Source of the DNA: Cupriavidus necator
GTDB taxonomy: Bacteria; Pseudomonadota; Gammaproteobacteria; Burkholderiales; Burkholderiaceae
Reading direction: 5' to 3'
DNA length: 64,000 bases
Assembly: GCF_013141915.1 (NCBI RefSeq)
Contig: NZ_SROX01000020.1
Coordinates: 1 to 64,000, forward strand
Shown here: positions 10,179 through 19,081 of the stretch, piece by piece
Position numbering within the stretch: the first letter of the stretch is position 1
Layout of the letters: each line of letters opens with the position of its first letter
The notes under the pieces: model-generated
Database searches by the model: none
Seen by the model: the letters and a program-made list of their open reading frames with translations, nothing else
Told to the model about the DNA's origin: nothing
Made by a program: the position numbers and the translations under genes

Positions 10179-11126
10179 ATGCACGGACGCGACCATCTCG
10201 ATACCTATTTGCTGCGGGTGCTCCATACCCTGCTCACCGAGCAGAGCGTGACCCGCACTGCCGTGCGCCTGGGCCAGTCTCAGCCCGCCATCAGCAATAC
10301 GCTGAAGCGGCTGCGCGAAATCACCGGCGACGCCATTTTGGTGCGGGGCAAAAACGGCATGGTGCCGACCGAGCGCGGCCGCGAACTGCTGGCGCTGGCC
10401 GAGCAGAGCCTGGCCGCGATGGACCGCATCGCGCGGCCGCCGCAGCAGTTCGACCCGGCCACCACCACGCGCACGTTCCACCTCGGCGCCCCCGATTACC
10501 TGGACGCCTTCTTCCTGCCCAATATCGTCGAGCGCGTGCGCCGGCTGGCGCCGGGCGCCAAGCTGTTCGTGCATCCGATGACCTCGTCATCGGACTTCCT
10601 GGATGACCTCGAGCAGGGGCAACTGGATATTGTGGTCGGCAACTGGCTGTCGCCGCCGGAGCACCTGCACATCTCGCCGCTGTTCGACGATGAGGTGGTG
10701 TGCATGCTGGGCGCGCAGCATCCGCTGGCGCGCAAGGGGCTGACGCTGAAACACTACCTTGAGATGCCGCACCTGGCGCCGGCGCCCTATGCGTCGATGC
10801 AGCGCAGCATGATCGACCAGGCCCTGGCCGAGCAGGGCTACAAGCGCAATATCCAGGTTACGCTGCCGTATTTCGGCCTGGTGCCGTATGTGCTGATGAA
10901 GACCGATATGGTGTTTACCACCGGCCGGCAGTTTGCCGCGCACTATGCACAGTACCTGCCGATCCGCATGGTGCCGTCGCCGGTGTCGTTCCCGCGCATG
11001 CGCTTCTACCAGCTCTGGCACGAGCGCTGCCATGCCGCGCCGGACGTGATGTGGATCCGGCGCATGATCGCGGAGGTAGCGGCGGACTTGCCGCAGTTGC
11101 CCAGGCTGGAGGCCGAGGCGGGGTGA
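10179..11126 (+). CDS. LysR-family regulator, probably of xanthine dehydrogenase genes
   Basis: A 315-residue LysR-type regulator with an N-terminal winged helix-turn-helix at about residues 9-68 (S-V-T-R-T-A-V-R-L-G-Q-S-Q-P-A-I-S) followed by a substrate-binding domain. It resembles the NahR/LinR-like branch. The start at 10179 has GGAGGG 11 bases upstream; an earlier ATG at 10119 is possible. Its divergent position next to xdhA suggests it controls the purine genes from the shared 230-base region. The inducer is unknown, possibly a purine. Confidence 0.85.
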   Translation: MHGRDHLDTYLLRVLHTLLTEQSVTRTAVRLGQSQPAISNTLKRLREITGDAILVRGKNGMVPTERGRELLALAEQSLAAMDRIARPPQQFDPATTTRTFHLGAPDYLDAFFLPNIVERVRRLAPGAKLFVHPMTSSSDFLDDLEQGQLDIVVGNWLSPPEHLHISPLFDDEVVCMLGAQHPLARKGLTLKHYLEMPHLAPAPYASMQRSMIDQALAEQGYKRNIQVTLPYFGLVPYVLMKTDMVFTTGRQFAAHYAQYLPIRMVPSPVSFPRMRFYQLWHERCHAAPDVMWIRRMIAEVAADLPQLPRLEAEAG

Positions 11127-11156
11127 CCCGCCATCCGGGGCACGACAGCCACTCCG

Positions 11157-12002
11157 TTATTTCTGGGCGGTCGATGTCCTGTAGTCGGGAAAGAACAACT
11201 GCTCGCCCTCGAGCTTGTACCCCGCAATCGCGTCCTGTCCCTCCTTCGACGTGATCCACTCCACCAGCTTCATCGCGTCCTTGTAGTTGGTGCCCGGATG
11301 CCGAGCCGGGTTGACCGCGATGATCCCGTACGGATTGAACATCCTTGGATCGCCTTCGATGGCGATCGCCAGGCCGGTCTTGGCGCGGTAAGCGCCATAG
11401 GTGGCGCGGTCTGACAGGGTATAAGCCGGCATCTGCGCCGCCATGGTCAGCACCTCGCCCATGCCCAGGCCGGCGCTGACGTACCACGGCTGGCCCTTGG
11501 GCTCGATGCCGAGCTGCTTCCAATAGTCCTTCTCCATCACGTCGGTGCCGGAGTTGTCGCCGCGCGAGATGAACTTGCTGCCGCTGCCGGCGAGCTTGCG
11601 CAGGCCGGCCAGCACGTCCTTGCCGCCTTTCAGGCCGGCCGGGTCGCTGGCGGGCCCGGCCACGATGAAATCGTTGTACATCACGTCGCGCCGGTTCACG
11701 CCGTAGCCCGCCGCGACAAAGGCGTCCTCCATCTTGCGTGCGTGCACCAGCAGCACGTCGACATCGCCCATCTCGCCCATCTTCATGGCCTTGCCCGAGC
11801 CCACCGCGATCACCTTTACGGTGACGCCCGACTTCTGCTCGAAGCGCGGCAGCAGGACCTTGAGCAGGCCGGAGTTCTCGGTGCTGGTGGTGGTTGCGAG
11901 CTTCAGGTCGCCGGCGTGCGCGGCCGACAGCAAGCCGATGCCTAGGATCGACGCGACCAGGTGGCGCGAGCGGCGATGCATGGGTTGGGCACGACGGGAC
12001 AT
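11157..12002 (-). CDS. tupA: Tungstate-binding periplasmic protein, TupA type
   Basis: A 281-residue exported protein. A signal peptide with cleavage expected after A-H-A at residue 30 is followed by T-T-T-S-T-E-N-S-G at 37-45, then G-S-G-K-A-M-K-M-G and D-V-L-L-V-H-A, the hallmark segments of TupA, which binds tungstate (or molybdate) and delivers it to an ABC importer. The permease and ATPase normally beside tupA are absent, so it is an orphan here. GAGGAG lies upstream of the start. A palindrome at 12020-12039 sits directly upstream, and the divergent gene encodes a ModE-like regulator with a related binding domain. Confidence 0.88.
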   Translation of the reverse strand: MSRRAQPMHRRSRHLVASILGIGLLSAAHAGDLKLATTTSTENSGLLKVLLPRFEQKSGVTVKVIAVGSGKAMKMGEMGDVDVLLVHARKMEDAFVAAGYGVNRRDVMYNDFIVAGPASDPAGLKGGKDVLAGLRKLAGSGSKFISRGDNSGTDVMEKDYWKQLGIEPKGQPWYVSAGLGMGEVLTMAAQMPAYTLSDRATYGAYRAKTGLAIAIEGDPRMFNPYGIIAVNPARHPGTNYKDAMKLVEWITSKEGQDAIAGYKLEGEQLFFPDYRTSTAQK

Positions 12003-12019
12003 GCGGTATCTCCTCGATG

Positions 12020-12039
12020 TTATGTTTCTGTGGACATAA
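12020..12039. promoter_or_regulatory. Candidate molybdate/tungstate regulator operator
   Basis: An inverted repeat TTATGT-N8-ACATAA lies 17 bases before the tupA start and about 108 bases before the divergent regulator gene. A/T-rich dyads with this geometry resemble ModE-type sites (half-sites like TATATAA around a 6-8 base spacer), but the match is approximate. The position between tupA and a ModE-like gene supports an operator. Confidence 0.5.
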
Positions 12040-12147
12040 TTGCTTTTGCCTTGGGTTCTCGGGGAGAATGCGGCAAAACAAAGATAAAAATGGGGTAAAC
12101 ATTGTGATCCAGCCAAGATCGCCAAGTAAATATGTCGCGGAGAACCT

Positions 12148-13245
12148 ATGACTTTCCGCTTCGACCTGTTTCCGGTGATTGCCGCCGACGACAATCCGCG
12201 CGCCAATGCGAAGGTGTTCCAGTTGCTCAAGGCCGTGCGCGAAACCGGATCGCTGCATCGCGCCGCGCGCGAGATCGGGTTGTCGTACCGCCACGCCTGG
12301 GGCGTGATGCGGTCATGGGAAGCGATGCTCGGGCGCAGCATGCTGGATATGGAACGCGGGCGGGGCGCCTCGCTGACGCGTTTCGGCGAGCGCCTGCTGC
12401 GCGCCGAATTGCGCTTGCGCGAATCGATCGAGCCGGCGGTGCAGCGGGCCATGGCCGAGTTCATTGCCGACCTGGACGACGCCCAGCAGCCGCAGTCATG
12501 CGTGCATTTCACCGGCAGCCATGATCCGGCGGTGGAGGTGCTGGCCGCCGCGCTGGGCACGGCGCGGACTCCGCTGCAACTCGACACGGTGTTCTGCGGC
12601 AGCGTCGAGGGGCTGATCTGCCTGCAGGAGCGCCAGTCGGAGCTGGCCGGATTCTATGTTTCGCCGGTGCAGACCGCGGGCTCGGTGGCGCATGTGACGT
12701 TGCGCAAATGGCTGCGGCCGGCCTCAGTGCGGCTGCTACGGCTGGCGTGGCGCGAGCAGGGGCTGATCCTGGCGCCCGACGTGGCGCGCGAGGTGCACGA
12801 CCTGCGCGGGCTGGCGCGCAGCCAGGCGCGCTTTGTCAACCGCCAGCGCAGTTCGGGCACACGCATGCTGTTCGACCAGCTGCTGGCTGCCGAGGGTTTG
12901 TATCCGGACCAGATCGCCGGCTACGACGAAACCGAGTTCAGCAACGAAAAAGTGGCCGAAGCCGTGCACACCGGCCGCGCGCAGGCCGGCTTCGGGCTGC
13001 GCATGAATGCCGAGGCCCACGGGCTGGCGTTCGTGCCGCTCACGCGCGAGGCCTACTACCTGGCGCTGCGCAAGAACGACCAGACCGCCGGGTGGATGGC
13101 CGGGCTGCTGGCTTTGTTGGCCGACCCGGCCTTTGCCCGGCGCATCGAGGCGCTGCCGGGCTACACCATGGCCGAGTCGGCTGGCATCTTGACGCCGCAA
13201 GAGGCGCTGCCTTGGTTCGGCGTGGACGGCAAGGAAAACAACTGA
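12148..13245 (+). CDS. ModE-like transcriptional regulator fused to a molybdate/tungstate-binding domain
   Basis: A 365-residue one-component regulator. Residues 24-85 form a ModE/LysR-like winged helix-turn-helix (E-T-G-S-L-H-R-A-A-R-E-I-G-L-S-Y-R-H-A-W). Residues about 120-340 form a periplasmic-binding-protein-like domain (COG1910 type), with R-S-S-G-T-R-M-L-F-D and the repeated acidic loops of TupA relatives, but without a signal peptide. It likely senses molybdate or tungstate in the cytoplasm and controls the divergent tupA. SD sequence GGAG precedes the start. The ligand is inferred. Confidence 0.83.
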   Translation: MTFRFDLFPVIAADDNPRANAKVFQLLKAVRETGSLHRAAREIGLSYRHAWGVMRSWEAMLGRSMLDMERGRGASLTRFGERLLRAELRLRESIEPAVQRAMAEFIADLDDAQQPQSCVHFTGSHDPAVEVLAAALGTARTPLQLDTVFCGSVEGLICLQERQSELAGFYVSPVQTAGSVAHVTLRKWLRPASVRLLRLAWREQGLILAPDVAREVHDLRGLARSQARFVNRQRSSGTRMLFDQLLAAEGLYPDQIAGYDETEFSNEKVAEAVHTGRAQAGFGLRMNAEAHGLAFVPLTREAYYLALRKNDQTAGWMAGLLALLADPAFARRIEALPGYTMAESAGILTPQEALPWFGVDGKENN

Positions 13246-13363
13246 AGGCCGGCTTTCCCCCCGCACACGGCCCGGGCGCACCGCACGCGGGTCCGTATTA
13301 CACTCCCTGCCAGGGCGCGCCGATGTCTGCACCGGCTCGCGCCGGATCCTTGCAAGGAGCGCC

Positions 13364-13963
13364 ATGCTGGAAACCGCCGCGCTGGCCGCGGGCATGTCCT
13401 GGGCCAGCGGATTTCGCCTGTATCTTGCCGTTCTGGCCGCCGGAGTGCTGGCGCGGCTGGGCTGGCTGGAGCTGCCACCCGGGCTGCAGCCGCTGGAATC
13501 CTGGTGGGTGATCGGCGTGGCCGCGGCGCTGGCCGTGGCCGAGTTCGTGGCGGACAAGGTGCCGGCCTTCGACACCGTCTGGGACGGCATCCATACCTTC
13601 ATCCGCATTCCTGCCGGTGCAATCCTGGCCGCCGCCGCCTTCGGCCAGCTGGATCCGCAGTGGATGGTGGCGGCTGGCCTGGTCGGCGGCACGCTGGCCG
13701 GCACCGCGCATGCGGTCAAGGCCGGCACCCGCGCGCTGATCAACGTGTCGCCGGAACCGTTTTCCAACTGGACGGCCTCATTCACTGAAGACCTGACCGC
13801 CACCGGCAGCCTGCTGCTGGCGTTCTTCGTGCCAGTGCTGTTCCTGGTCCTGCTGGCGGTGTTCCTGCTGGTGTCGGTGTGGCTGCTGCCGAAGTTGTGG
13901 CGCGGGGTGCGCCGCCTCCATGCCAGCCTGCGCGGCGGGGCCCGGCGCGACGCACCGCGCTAG
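13364..13963 (+). CDS. DUF4126 membrane protein
   Basis: A 199-residue integral membrane protein of the DUF4126 family with about four hydrophobic segments and the family motif S-W-A-S-G-F-R-L-Y near the N-terminus. The segment around A-E-F-V-A-D-K-V-P-A-F-D is also conserved. AAGGAG lies directly before the start. It has a basic C-terminal tail. No function is established. It precedes the FtsX-type permease gene by 86 bases on the same strand. Confidence 0.85.
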   Translation: MLETAALAAGMSWASGFRLYLAVLAAGVLARLGWLELPPGLQPLESWWVIGVAAALAVAEFVADKVPAFDTVWDGIHTFIRIPAGAILAAAAFGQLDPQWMVAAGLVGGTLAGTAHAVKAGTRALINVSPEPFSNWTASFTEDLTATGSLLLAFFVPVLFLVLLAVFLLVSVWLLPKLWRGVRRLHASLRGGARRDAPR

Positions 13964-14049
13964 CGCCGCGGCCTTGTTGGCCAGCATTTTCGCATTGCCC
14001 GACTGACCCGAGGCGCACCGGCGCCAGCAACCAAGAACCACACCAACCG

Positions 14050-16665
14050 ATGCCCTCCGAGTCCGCCATCGACGTCCCGGCCACTGCCGCCCATCCTGCC
14101 GGTACGCACCCCGCCGCGGGCGGCAAGTTCTCCGCCTGGCGCCAGGCGCTGCGCATGGCCCGCCGCGACTGGCTGGCGGGCGAGCTATACCTGCTGCTGT
14201 TTGCGCTGGTGCTGGCGGTGGCCGCGCTCACTAGCGTGGGTTTCATGGCCGATCGCATGCGGCTGGGGCTGGAGCGCGATGCGCGCCAGATGATTGCCTC
14301 GGACGTGCTGCTGGTGGCTGACCAGCCCTTCGACGCCGCGTTCACGCAGCGTGCCCGGGCGGCCGGACTGTCGGTAGCGCAGACCGTCACCTTCCCGAGC
14401 ATGGCCACCGCCAACGGCAAGGCACCGGACGGCGCCGGGCCGGCCAGCCAGCTGGCCGCGCTCAAGGCGGTCACCGACGGCTATCCGCTGCGCGGCCGGC
14501 TCAAGGTGGCCGCGGCACCGGGCGGGCCGGAGGCCCCCGCCGACGGGATTCCCGCGCCGGGTACGGTATGGGTCGACGAGGCGCTGCTGGGCGCGCTGGG
14601 CGTTGCGGTGGGCGACAGCGTGCGGCTCGGCAGCCGCACCTTCCGCATTGACCGCATCATCACGCAGGAACTCGATCGCGGCACCGGCTTCATGAACTTC
14701 GCGCCGCGCGTGCTGATGCCGCTGTCGGACCTGGACAGCACCGGGCTGATCGGCTGGGGCAGCCGCGTCACCTACCGCCTGCTGGTGGCCGGCCCCGATG
14801 CCGCCGGCGCGGCCTTCCAGAAATGGGCGCAGGACGAGATCGAACGCCGCCAGCTGCGCAATACGCGGGTTGAGTCGCTGGAGTCCGGCCAGCCGCAGAT
14901 GCGCGCCACGCTGGACCGCGCCGAGCGCTTCCTGTCGCTGGTGGCGGTGCTGTCGTCGATGATCGCGGCGGTGGCGATCGCCATGTCGGCGCGCCGCTAC
15001 ATGCAACGCCACACCGATGCCTGCGCGGTCTACAAGTGCCTGGGGCTGTCGCGCGGGCAGATCCTGCGGGCGTTCGGCCTGGAATTCCTGCTGATTGGCG
15101 GGGCCGGCGCGCTGGCCGGCGTGCTGCTCGGCTACCTCGCGCACTATGGCCTGCTGCTGTCGCTCGGCGGGCTGCTCAAGGTGTCGCTGCCGCAGCCGTC
15201 GCTGCTGCCGGCGCTGGTGGGCATGCTGGCGGGGCTGGTGCTGCTGGCCGGGTTTGCGCTGCCGCCGCTGCTGGCGCTGACGCGGGTGGCGCCGCTGCGG
15301 GTGCTGCGACGCGATATCGGGCTGCCACCGGTGTCGGCCTGGATTGCCTACGCGCTGGGCCTGGGCGCCTTTATCGCGCTGCTGCTGGTGGCGGCGCGGG
15401 ACCTGCGGCTCGGGCTGGCCACCGCCGGCGGCTTTGTCGCCGCGGGGGTGGTGTTCGGCGTGCTGGCGCTCGGCCTGCTGACGCTGCTGTCGCGGCTGCT
15501 GCGGGGGCGCTTGCGCGGCCGCACGGCGATGGGGTGGCGCTTTGCGCTGGCGGTGCTGGAGCGCCGCCGCGCGGTCACGGTGCTGCAGACCGTGGCGCTG
15601 GCGGTGGGGCTGATGGCGCTGCTGCTGCTCGGCATGACGCGTAACGACCTGGTCGATTCATGGCGCAACGCCACGCCGGCTGACGCGCCCAACCGCTTCA
15701 TCATCAATATCCAGCCGGACCAGCGCGAGCCGTTGCGCCAGATACTGGCCGGCGCCGGCATCACCGACCTGCTCTACCCGATGGTGCGCGGGCGCCTGAC
15801 CCATATCGGCGCGCGCGCCATCCGCGGCGACAGCTTCGAGGACGGGCGCGCGCGCAACCTGGTCGAGCGCGAGTTCAACCTGTCCTATACCGATGCGCTG
15901 CCGGAGGGCAACCGCGTCATCGCCGGCAGCTGGTCGAACGGGTCAGACGGCGCCGAGGCGGGCGCGTCGGTGGAAGAGGGCATCGCCAAGACGCTGGGGA
16001 TCCGGCTTGGCGACACGCTGCGCTTCGACGTCGCCGGCCAGCCCGTGCAGGCGCGCGTGACCTCCCTGCGCAAGCTCGACTGGGGTTCGATGCGGGTCAA
16101 TTTCTTCGTGATCCTGCCGCCGCGGGCGATGCAGGGGCTGCCCGAGACCTACATCACGTCGTTCCATTTGCCGGCTGCCAGCGCCGCGCTGGGCAACCGG
16201 CTGATCGCGGCCTTTCCCAACATCACCGTGGTCAACACCGACATGATCCTGCGCCAGATCCAGGACATCCTGGACCAGGTCATCGCGGCGGTGGAGTTCC
16301 TGTTCGTGTTCACGCTGGCCGCAGGGGTGACGGTGCTGTACGCGGCGCTGTCCGGCGCGCGCGACGAACGCAGGCGCGACGCGGGCCTGCTCAAGGCGCT
16401 GGGGGCCTCGGCCGCGCTGGTGCGGCAGACGCAGTACGCCGAATTCCTGGTGGTGGGCGGCCTGGCCGGGTTCCTGGCCAGCCTCGGCGCGATCGCGGTA
16501 GGCTGGGGCCTGTCGCAGTTCGTGTTCGATTTTCCCTACCGCTTCAATGCCTGGATCGTGCCGGTGGGCGTGGTTTCTGGCATGCTGTGCGCTTTTGCCG
16601 GCGGCTGGCTGGGCCTGCGCGAAGTGCTGCGCCAGCCTGCGCTGGCGACCTTGCGCGATGCCTGA
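14050..16665 (+). CDS. Large FtsX-type ABC transporter permease (YbbP-like)
   Basis: An 871-residue membrane protein with two FtsX domains. One membrane segment near residues 50-70 is followed by an extracytoplasmic region, a core of helices near 300-520, a second periplasmic domain, and a final three-helix block at about 745-865. The length and duplicated architecture match YbbP, the permease of a putative lipoprotein or lipid-release ABC system. The usual YbbA ATPase is not adjacent. The start at 14050 has no clear Shine-Dalgarno; the first 40 residues are low-complexity, so a later start is possible. Confidence 0.85.
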   Translation: MPSESAIDVPATAAHPAGTHPAAGGKFSAWRQALRMARRDWLAGELYLLLFALVLAVAALTSVGFMADRMRLGLERDARQMIASDVLLVADQPFDAAFTQRARAAGLSVAQTVTFPSMATANGKAPDGAGPASQLAALKAVTDGYPLRGRLKVAAAPGGPEAPADGIPAPGTVWVDEALLGALGVAVGDSVRLGSRTFRIDRIITQELDRGTGFMNFAPRVLMPLSDLDSTGLIGWGSRVTYRLLVAGPDAAGAAFQKWAQDEIERRQLRNTRVESLESGQPQMRATLDRAERFLSLVAVLSSMIAAVAIAMSARRYMQRHTDACAVYKCLGLSRGQILRAFGLEFLLIGGAGALAGVLLGYLAHYGLLLSLGGLLKVSLPQPSLLPALVGMLAGLVLLAGFALPPLLALTRVAPLRVLRRDIGLPPVSAWIAYALGLGAFIALLLVAARDLRLGLATAGGFVAAGVVFGVLALGLLTLLSRLLRGRLRGRTAMGWRFALAVLERRRAVTVLQTVALAVGLMALLLLGMTRNDLVDSWRNATPADAPNRFIINIQPDQREPLRQILAGAGITDLLYPMVRGRLTHIGARAIRGDSFEDGRARNLVEREFNLSYTDALPEGNRVIAGSWSNGSDGAEAGASVEEGIAKTLGIRLGDTLRFDVAGQPVQARVTSLRKLDWGSMRVNFFVILPPRAMQGLPETYITSFHLPAASAALGNRLIAAFPNITVVNTDMILRQIQDILDQVIAAVEFLFVFTLAAGVTVLYAALSGARDERRRDAGLLKALGASAALVRQTQYAEFLVVGGLAGFLASLGAIAVGWGLSQFVFDFPYRFNAWIVPVGVVSGMLCAFAGGWLGLREVLRQPALATLRDA

Positions 16666-16700
16666 GCCAACTTGGCCGCGCAGCGCAGACCGAGTGTGTG

Positions 16701-17117
16701 ATGAGTACTGAATCCGACGACAAGCCCGGCAGCGCCGAGGTGACAGCATTTGAACTGGTGGGCGGCGAGGCGCGCGTGCGCGAACTGGTCGACCGCTTCT
16801 ATGACCTGATGGACCTGGAGCCGCAGTTCGCGGGCCTGCGCGCGCTGCACCCGCCCTCGCTGGAGGGCTCGCGCGACAAGCTGTTCTGGTTCCTGTGCGG
16901 CTGGCTGGGTGGCCCCAACCACTTTATCGAGCGCTTCGGCCATCCGCGCTTGCGCGCGCGTCATATGCCGTTCGAGATCGGCGTGAGCGAGCGCGACCAG
17001 TGGATGCGCTGCATGGCGCTGGCGATGCAGGACCTCGGCCTGTCCGAAGACCTGCAGCTGCGCCTGATGCAGGCCTTCTTCCAGACCGCCGACTGGATGC
17101 GCAACGTGGCGCGCTGA
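16701..17117 (+). CDS. Group 2 truncated haemoglobin
   Basis: A 138-residue trHbII globin. The B-helix tyrosine is in V-D-R-F-Y-D-L-M, the proximal histidine in R-A-R-H-M-P-F-E-I-G and the G8 tryptophan in E-R-D-Q-W-M-R-C-M, all diagnostic for group 2. The W-L-G-G-P segment is also typical. These proteins bind O2 or NO and are linked to redox or nitrosative stress. The gene lies 35 bases after the permease gene; a poor ribosome site suggests translational coupling or weak expression. Confidence 0.92.
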   Translation: MSTESDDKPGSAEVTAFELVGGEARVRELVDRFYDLMDLEPQFAGLRALHPPSLEGSRDKLFWFLCGWLGGPNHFIERFGHPRLRARHMPFEIGVSERDQWMRCMALAMQDLGLSEDLQLRLMQAFFQTADWMRNVAR

Positions 17118-17160
17118 GGCGCTGCCACTTCCTTCTTTCTACCGAAAGGTTTCCCAGCCC

Positions 17161-17757
17161 ATGACAGACCAACTGCCTGAAGACGCCCTGCGTTTGCTCG
17201 ATTTCTGGTTCGGCCAGCCCGGTACGGCCGCCTGGAATACCGAGCGCCCGCAATGGTTCACCAAGTCGGACGCCTTCGATGCGCAGATCCGCGCAAACTT
17301 CCTGTCCGACTGGCAGGTCGCCTGCGACGGGGCACCGGACGACTGGTCGGTCACGCCTGAAGGCGCCTGCGCGCGCGTGGTGCTGCTGGACCAGTTCCCG
17401 CGCAACATGTTCCGCAATGATCCGCGCAGCTTCGGCACCGATGCGCTGGCGCTGGCATTGGCCCGGCGCATCGTCGCTACCGGCATGGACCGCGCATTGC
17501 CGACCGACTATCACCGCATGTTCTGCTACATGCCGTTCGAGCATTCGGAATCACTGGAAGACCAGGACGAGGCCGTGCGCCTGATGACGCAACTGCGCGA
17601 GGCCAGCGGCGGCGTAGTGGACGTGGTCGAGTGGGCCGAGAAGCACCGCGCGATCATCGCGCGCTTTGGCCGCTTCCCGCACCGCAATGCAGTGCTGGGG
17701 CGGCAGAGCACGGCTGAGGAAATGGCGTTCCTGCAGCAGCCGGGCTCGTCGTTCTGA
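17161..17757 (+). CDS. DUF924 family protein
   Basis: A 198-residue cytoplasmic protein of the DUF924 family, recognised by L-D-F-W-F-G at the start, V-V-L-L-D-Q-F-P-R-N-M-F in the centre and F-M/C-Y-M-P-F-E-H-S-E in the second half, with the closing F-G-R-F-P-H-R-N. The fold is a TPR-like helical bundle in solved relatives and no biochemical role is established. It follows the truncated haemoglobin by 43 bases on the same strand. Confidence 0.88.
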   Translation: MTDQLPEDALRLLDFWFGQPGTAAWNTERPQWFTKSDAFDAQIRANFLSDWQVACDGAPDDWSVTPEGACARVVLLDQFPRNMFRNDPRSFGTDALALALARRIVATGMDRALPTDYHRMFCYMPFEHSESLEDQDEAVRLMTQLREASGGVVDVVEWAEKHRAIIARFGRFPHRNAVLGRQSTAEEMAFLQQPGSSF

Positions 17758-17766
17758 GCGAGCCCA
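17743..17766. other. Hairpin between convergent genes
   Basis: Inverted repeat GGGCTCG / CGAGCCC spans the DUF924 stop codon, ahead of the convergent LOG gene end at 17788. No T-run follows on either strand; it may still protect or end both messages. Confidence 0.35.
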
Positions 17767-17787
17767 GGCCGGGATAGCAGGGCGCGC

Positions 17788-18372
17788 TCAGGTCTTGTCG
17801 CGCGCCTGCTGCCACTTGTCGACGCGCACGCGTGGCGCGGCCGCCAGTTGTTGCAGCAGGCCAGCGGGCGTGTCGGCCACGTGCAGCAGGTCGGCGTGCA
17901 CCTGCTTCAGAAAGCCCTCCCGCACCGCATGCGACAGGAAGCCCAGCATGCCGTCGTAGAACCCGGCGACATTTAGCAGGCCCACCGGCTTGTCGTGGTA
18001 GCCCAGCTGCAGCCAGGTGAAGGTCTCGAACAGTTCCTCGAACGTGCCCACGCCGCCGGGCATGGCGATAAAGGCATCGGCACGGTCGGCCATCATCTGC
18101 TTGCGCTCGTGCATGTTGCGCACCACATGCAGTTCGGTCAGGCCGCGGTGGCCGACTTCCTTCTGCATCAGGGCTTCCGGGATGATGCCGATGGCGCTGC
18201 CGCCATGCGCCAGCACGGCGTCGGCGACGATGCCCATCAGGCCCACCTTGCCGCCGCCGTACACCAGCGCCAGGCCGCTTTCGGCCAGGGTGCGGCCGAG
18301 CAGGCGCGCGCCTTCGGCGTATTCGGGGCGGTTGCCGGGACTGGACCCGCAATACACGCAGACGGATTTCAC
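17788..18372 (-). CDS. LOG family protein (cytokinin-activating type nucleotide hydrolase)
   Basis: A 194-residue LOG-family enzyme. The nucleotide-binding G-G-G-K-V-G-L-M-G is at 39-47 and the signature P-G-G-V-G-T-F-E-E is at 105-113. Family members release nucleobases from nucleoside 5'-monophosphates, including cytokinin ribotides. The start is GTG at 18372, giving the standard V/M-K-S-V-C-V-Y-C-G-S-S N-terminus; AAAGGA precedes it. It overlaps the upstream TetR gene stop by four bases (GTGA), indicating translational coupling. Confidence 0.9.
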   Translation of the reverse strand: MKSVCVYCGSSPGNRPEYAEGARLLGRTLAESGLALVYGGGKVGLMGIVADAVLAHGGSAIGIIPEALMQKEVGHRGLTELHVVRNMHERKQMMADRADAFIAMPGGVGTFEELFETFTWLQLGYHDKPVGLLNVAGFYDGMLGFLSHAVREGFLKQVHADLLHVADTPAGLLQQLAAAPRVRVDKWQQARDKT

Positions 18373-19070
18373 TTCGGTTCCTTTGCCGCGCCGGCGGCGG
18401 CCTTGGCGGCGGAGTAGTCGCGCGCCAGCTGGTCGAATGCCTCCCGCGCCCGGCCACGCAGGTAAGGGGCCAGGATCGAGAAGATGTGGTAGCTCGATCC
18501 GTGCAGGTAGCCGCGGATCTGCTCGGGGTCGTTGTACTGGCGCGGGTGCTGCACGAACTGGAACGACAGCCAGTAGGTGGCGATCACCACCATGTTGGTG
18601 CAGATGGCTTCGACCTGTTCGGGCGTGGCATCCATTTCGCCGTCTTCGATGAACTGGCGGCAGATCTCGTGCGCGAAGCGCTGCTTCTGCTCGACGATGC
18701 GCTTGAAGTTGGTCTCCAGCATCCGGTTGCGCGCCAGCAGGTCGTTGATGTCGCGGTACAGGAAGCGGTAGTTCCACAGGAACTCGGACATGTACTGCAG
18801 GTAGCCCCAGCTTTCGTCGAGCGTGGCCTTGTGGTCGTCCGGCATCTTCAGGCGGCGCTCCATCTCCTGCTCGAAGCGCACGAAGATCGAGTTGATGATG
18901 TCGTCCTTGTTGCGGAAGTGGTAGTAGAGATTGCCGGGGCTGATCTCCATCGCTTCCGCGATCGTGGTGGTGGTGACGTTGGGCTCGCCGACTTCGTTGA
19001 ACAGGCGCAGCGAGACGTCGAGGATGCGGTCCCTGGTGCGGCGGGGGCCGGTTTGCGGTTTCGGTTCCAT
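18369..19070 (-). CDS. TetR-family regulator, PhaD-like
   Basis: A 233-residue TetR-type repressor. The helix-turn-helix lies at about residues 12-60 (T-R-D-R-I-L ... I-S-P-G-N-L-Y-Y-H-F-R-N-K). The G-E-P-N-V stretch and the overall C-terminal layout resemble PhaD, a regulator of polyhydroxyalkanoate genes in Pseudomonas, so an acyl-CoA ligand is plausible but unproven. A perfect TATAAT (19124-19119, minus strand) and a small palindrome at 19082-19096 lie upstream. It forms an operon with the LOG gene. Confidence 0.87.
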   Translation of the reverse strand: MEPKPQTGPRRTRDRILDVSLRLFNEVGEPNVTTTTIAEAMEISPGNLYYHFRNKDDIINSIFVRFEQEMERRLKMPDDHKATLDESWGYLQYMSEFLWNYRFLYRDINDLLARNRMLETNFKRIVEQKQRFAHEICRQFIEDGEMDATPEQVEAICTNMVVIATYWLSFQFVQHPRQYNDPEQIRGYLHGSSYHIFSILAPYLRGRAREAFDQLARDYSAAKAAAGAAKEPK

Positions 19071-19081
19071 GGGCGTCCGGG

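Noticed and set aside
17743..17766. Hairpin as a bidirectional terminator between DUF924 and the LOG gene
   Set aside because: No T-run on either strand, so it is listed only as a hairpin.
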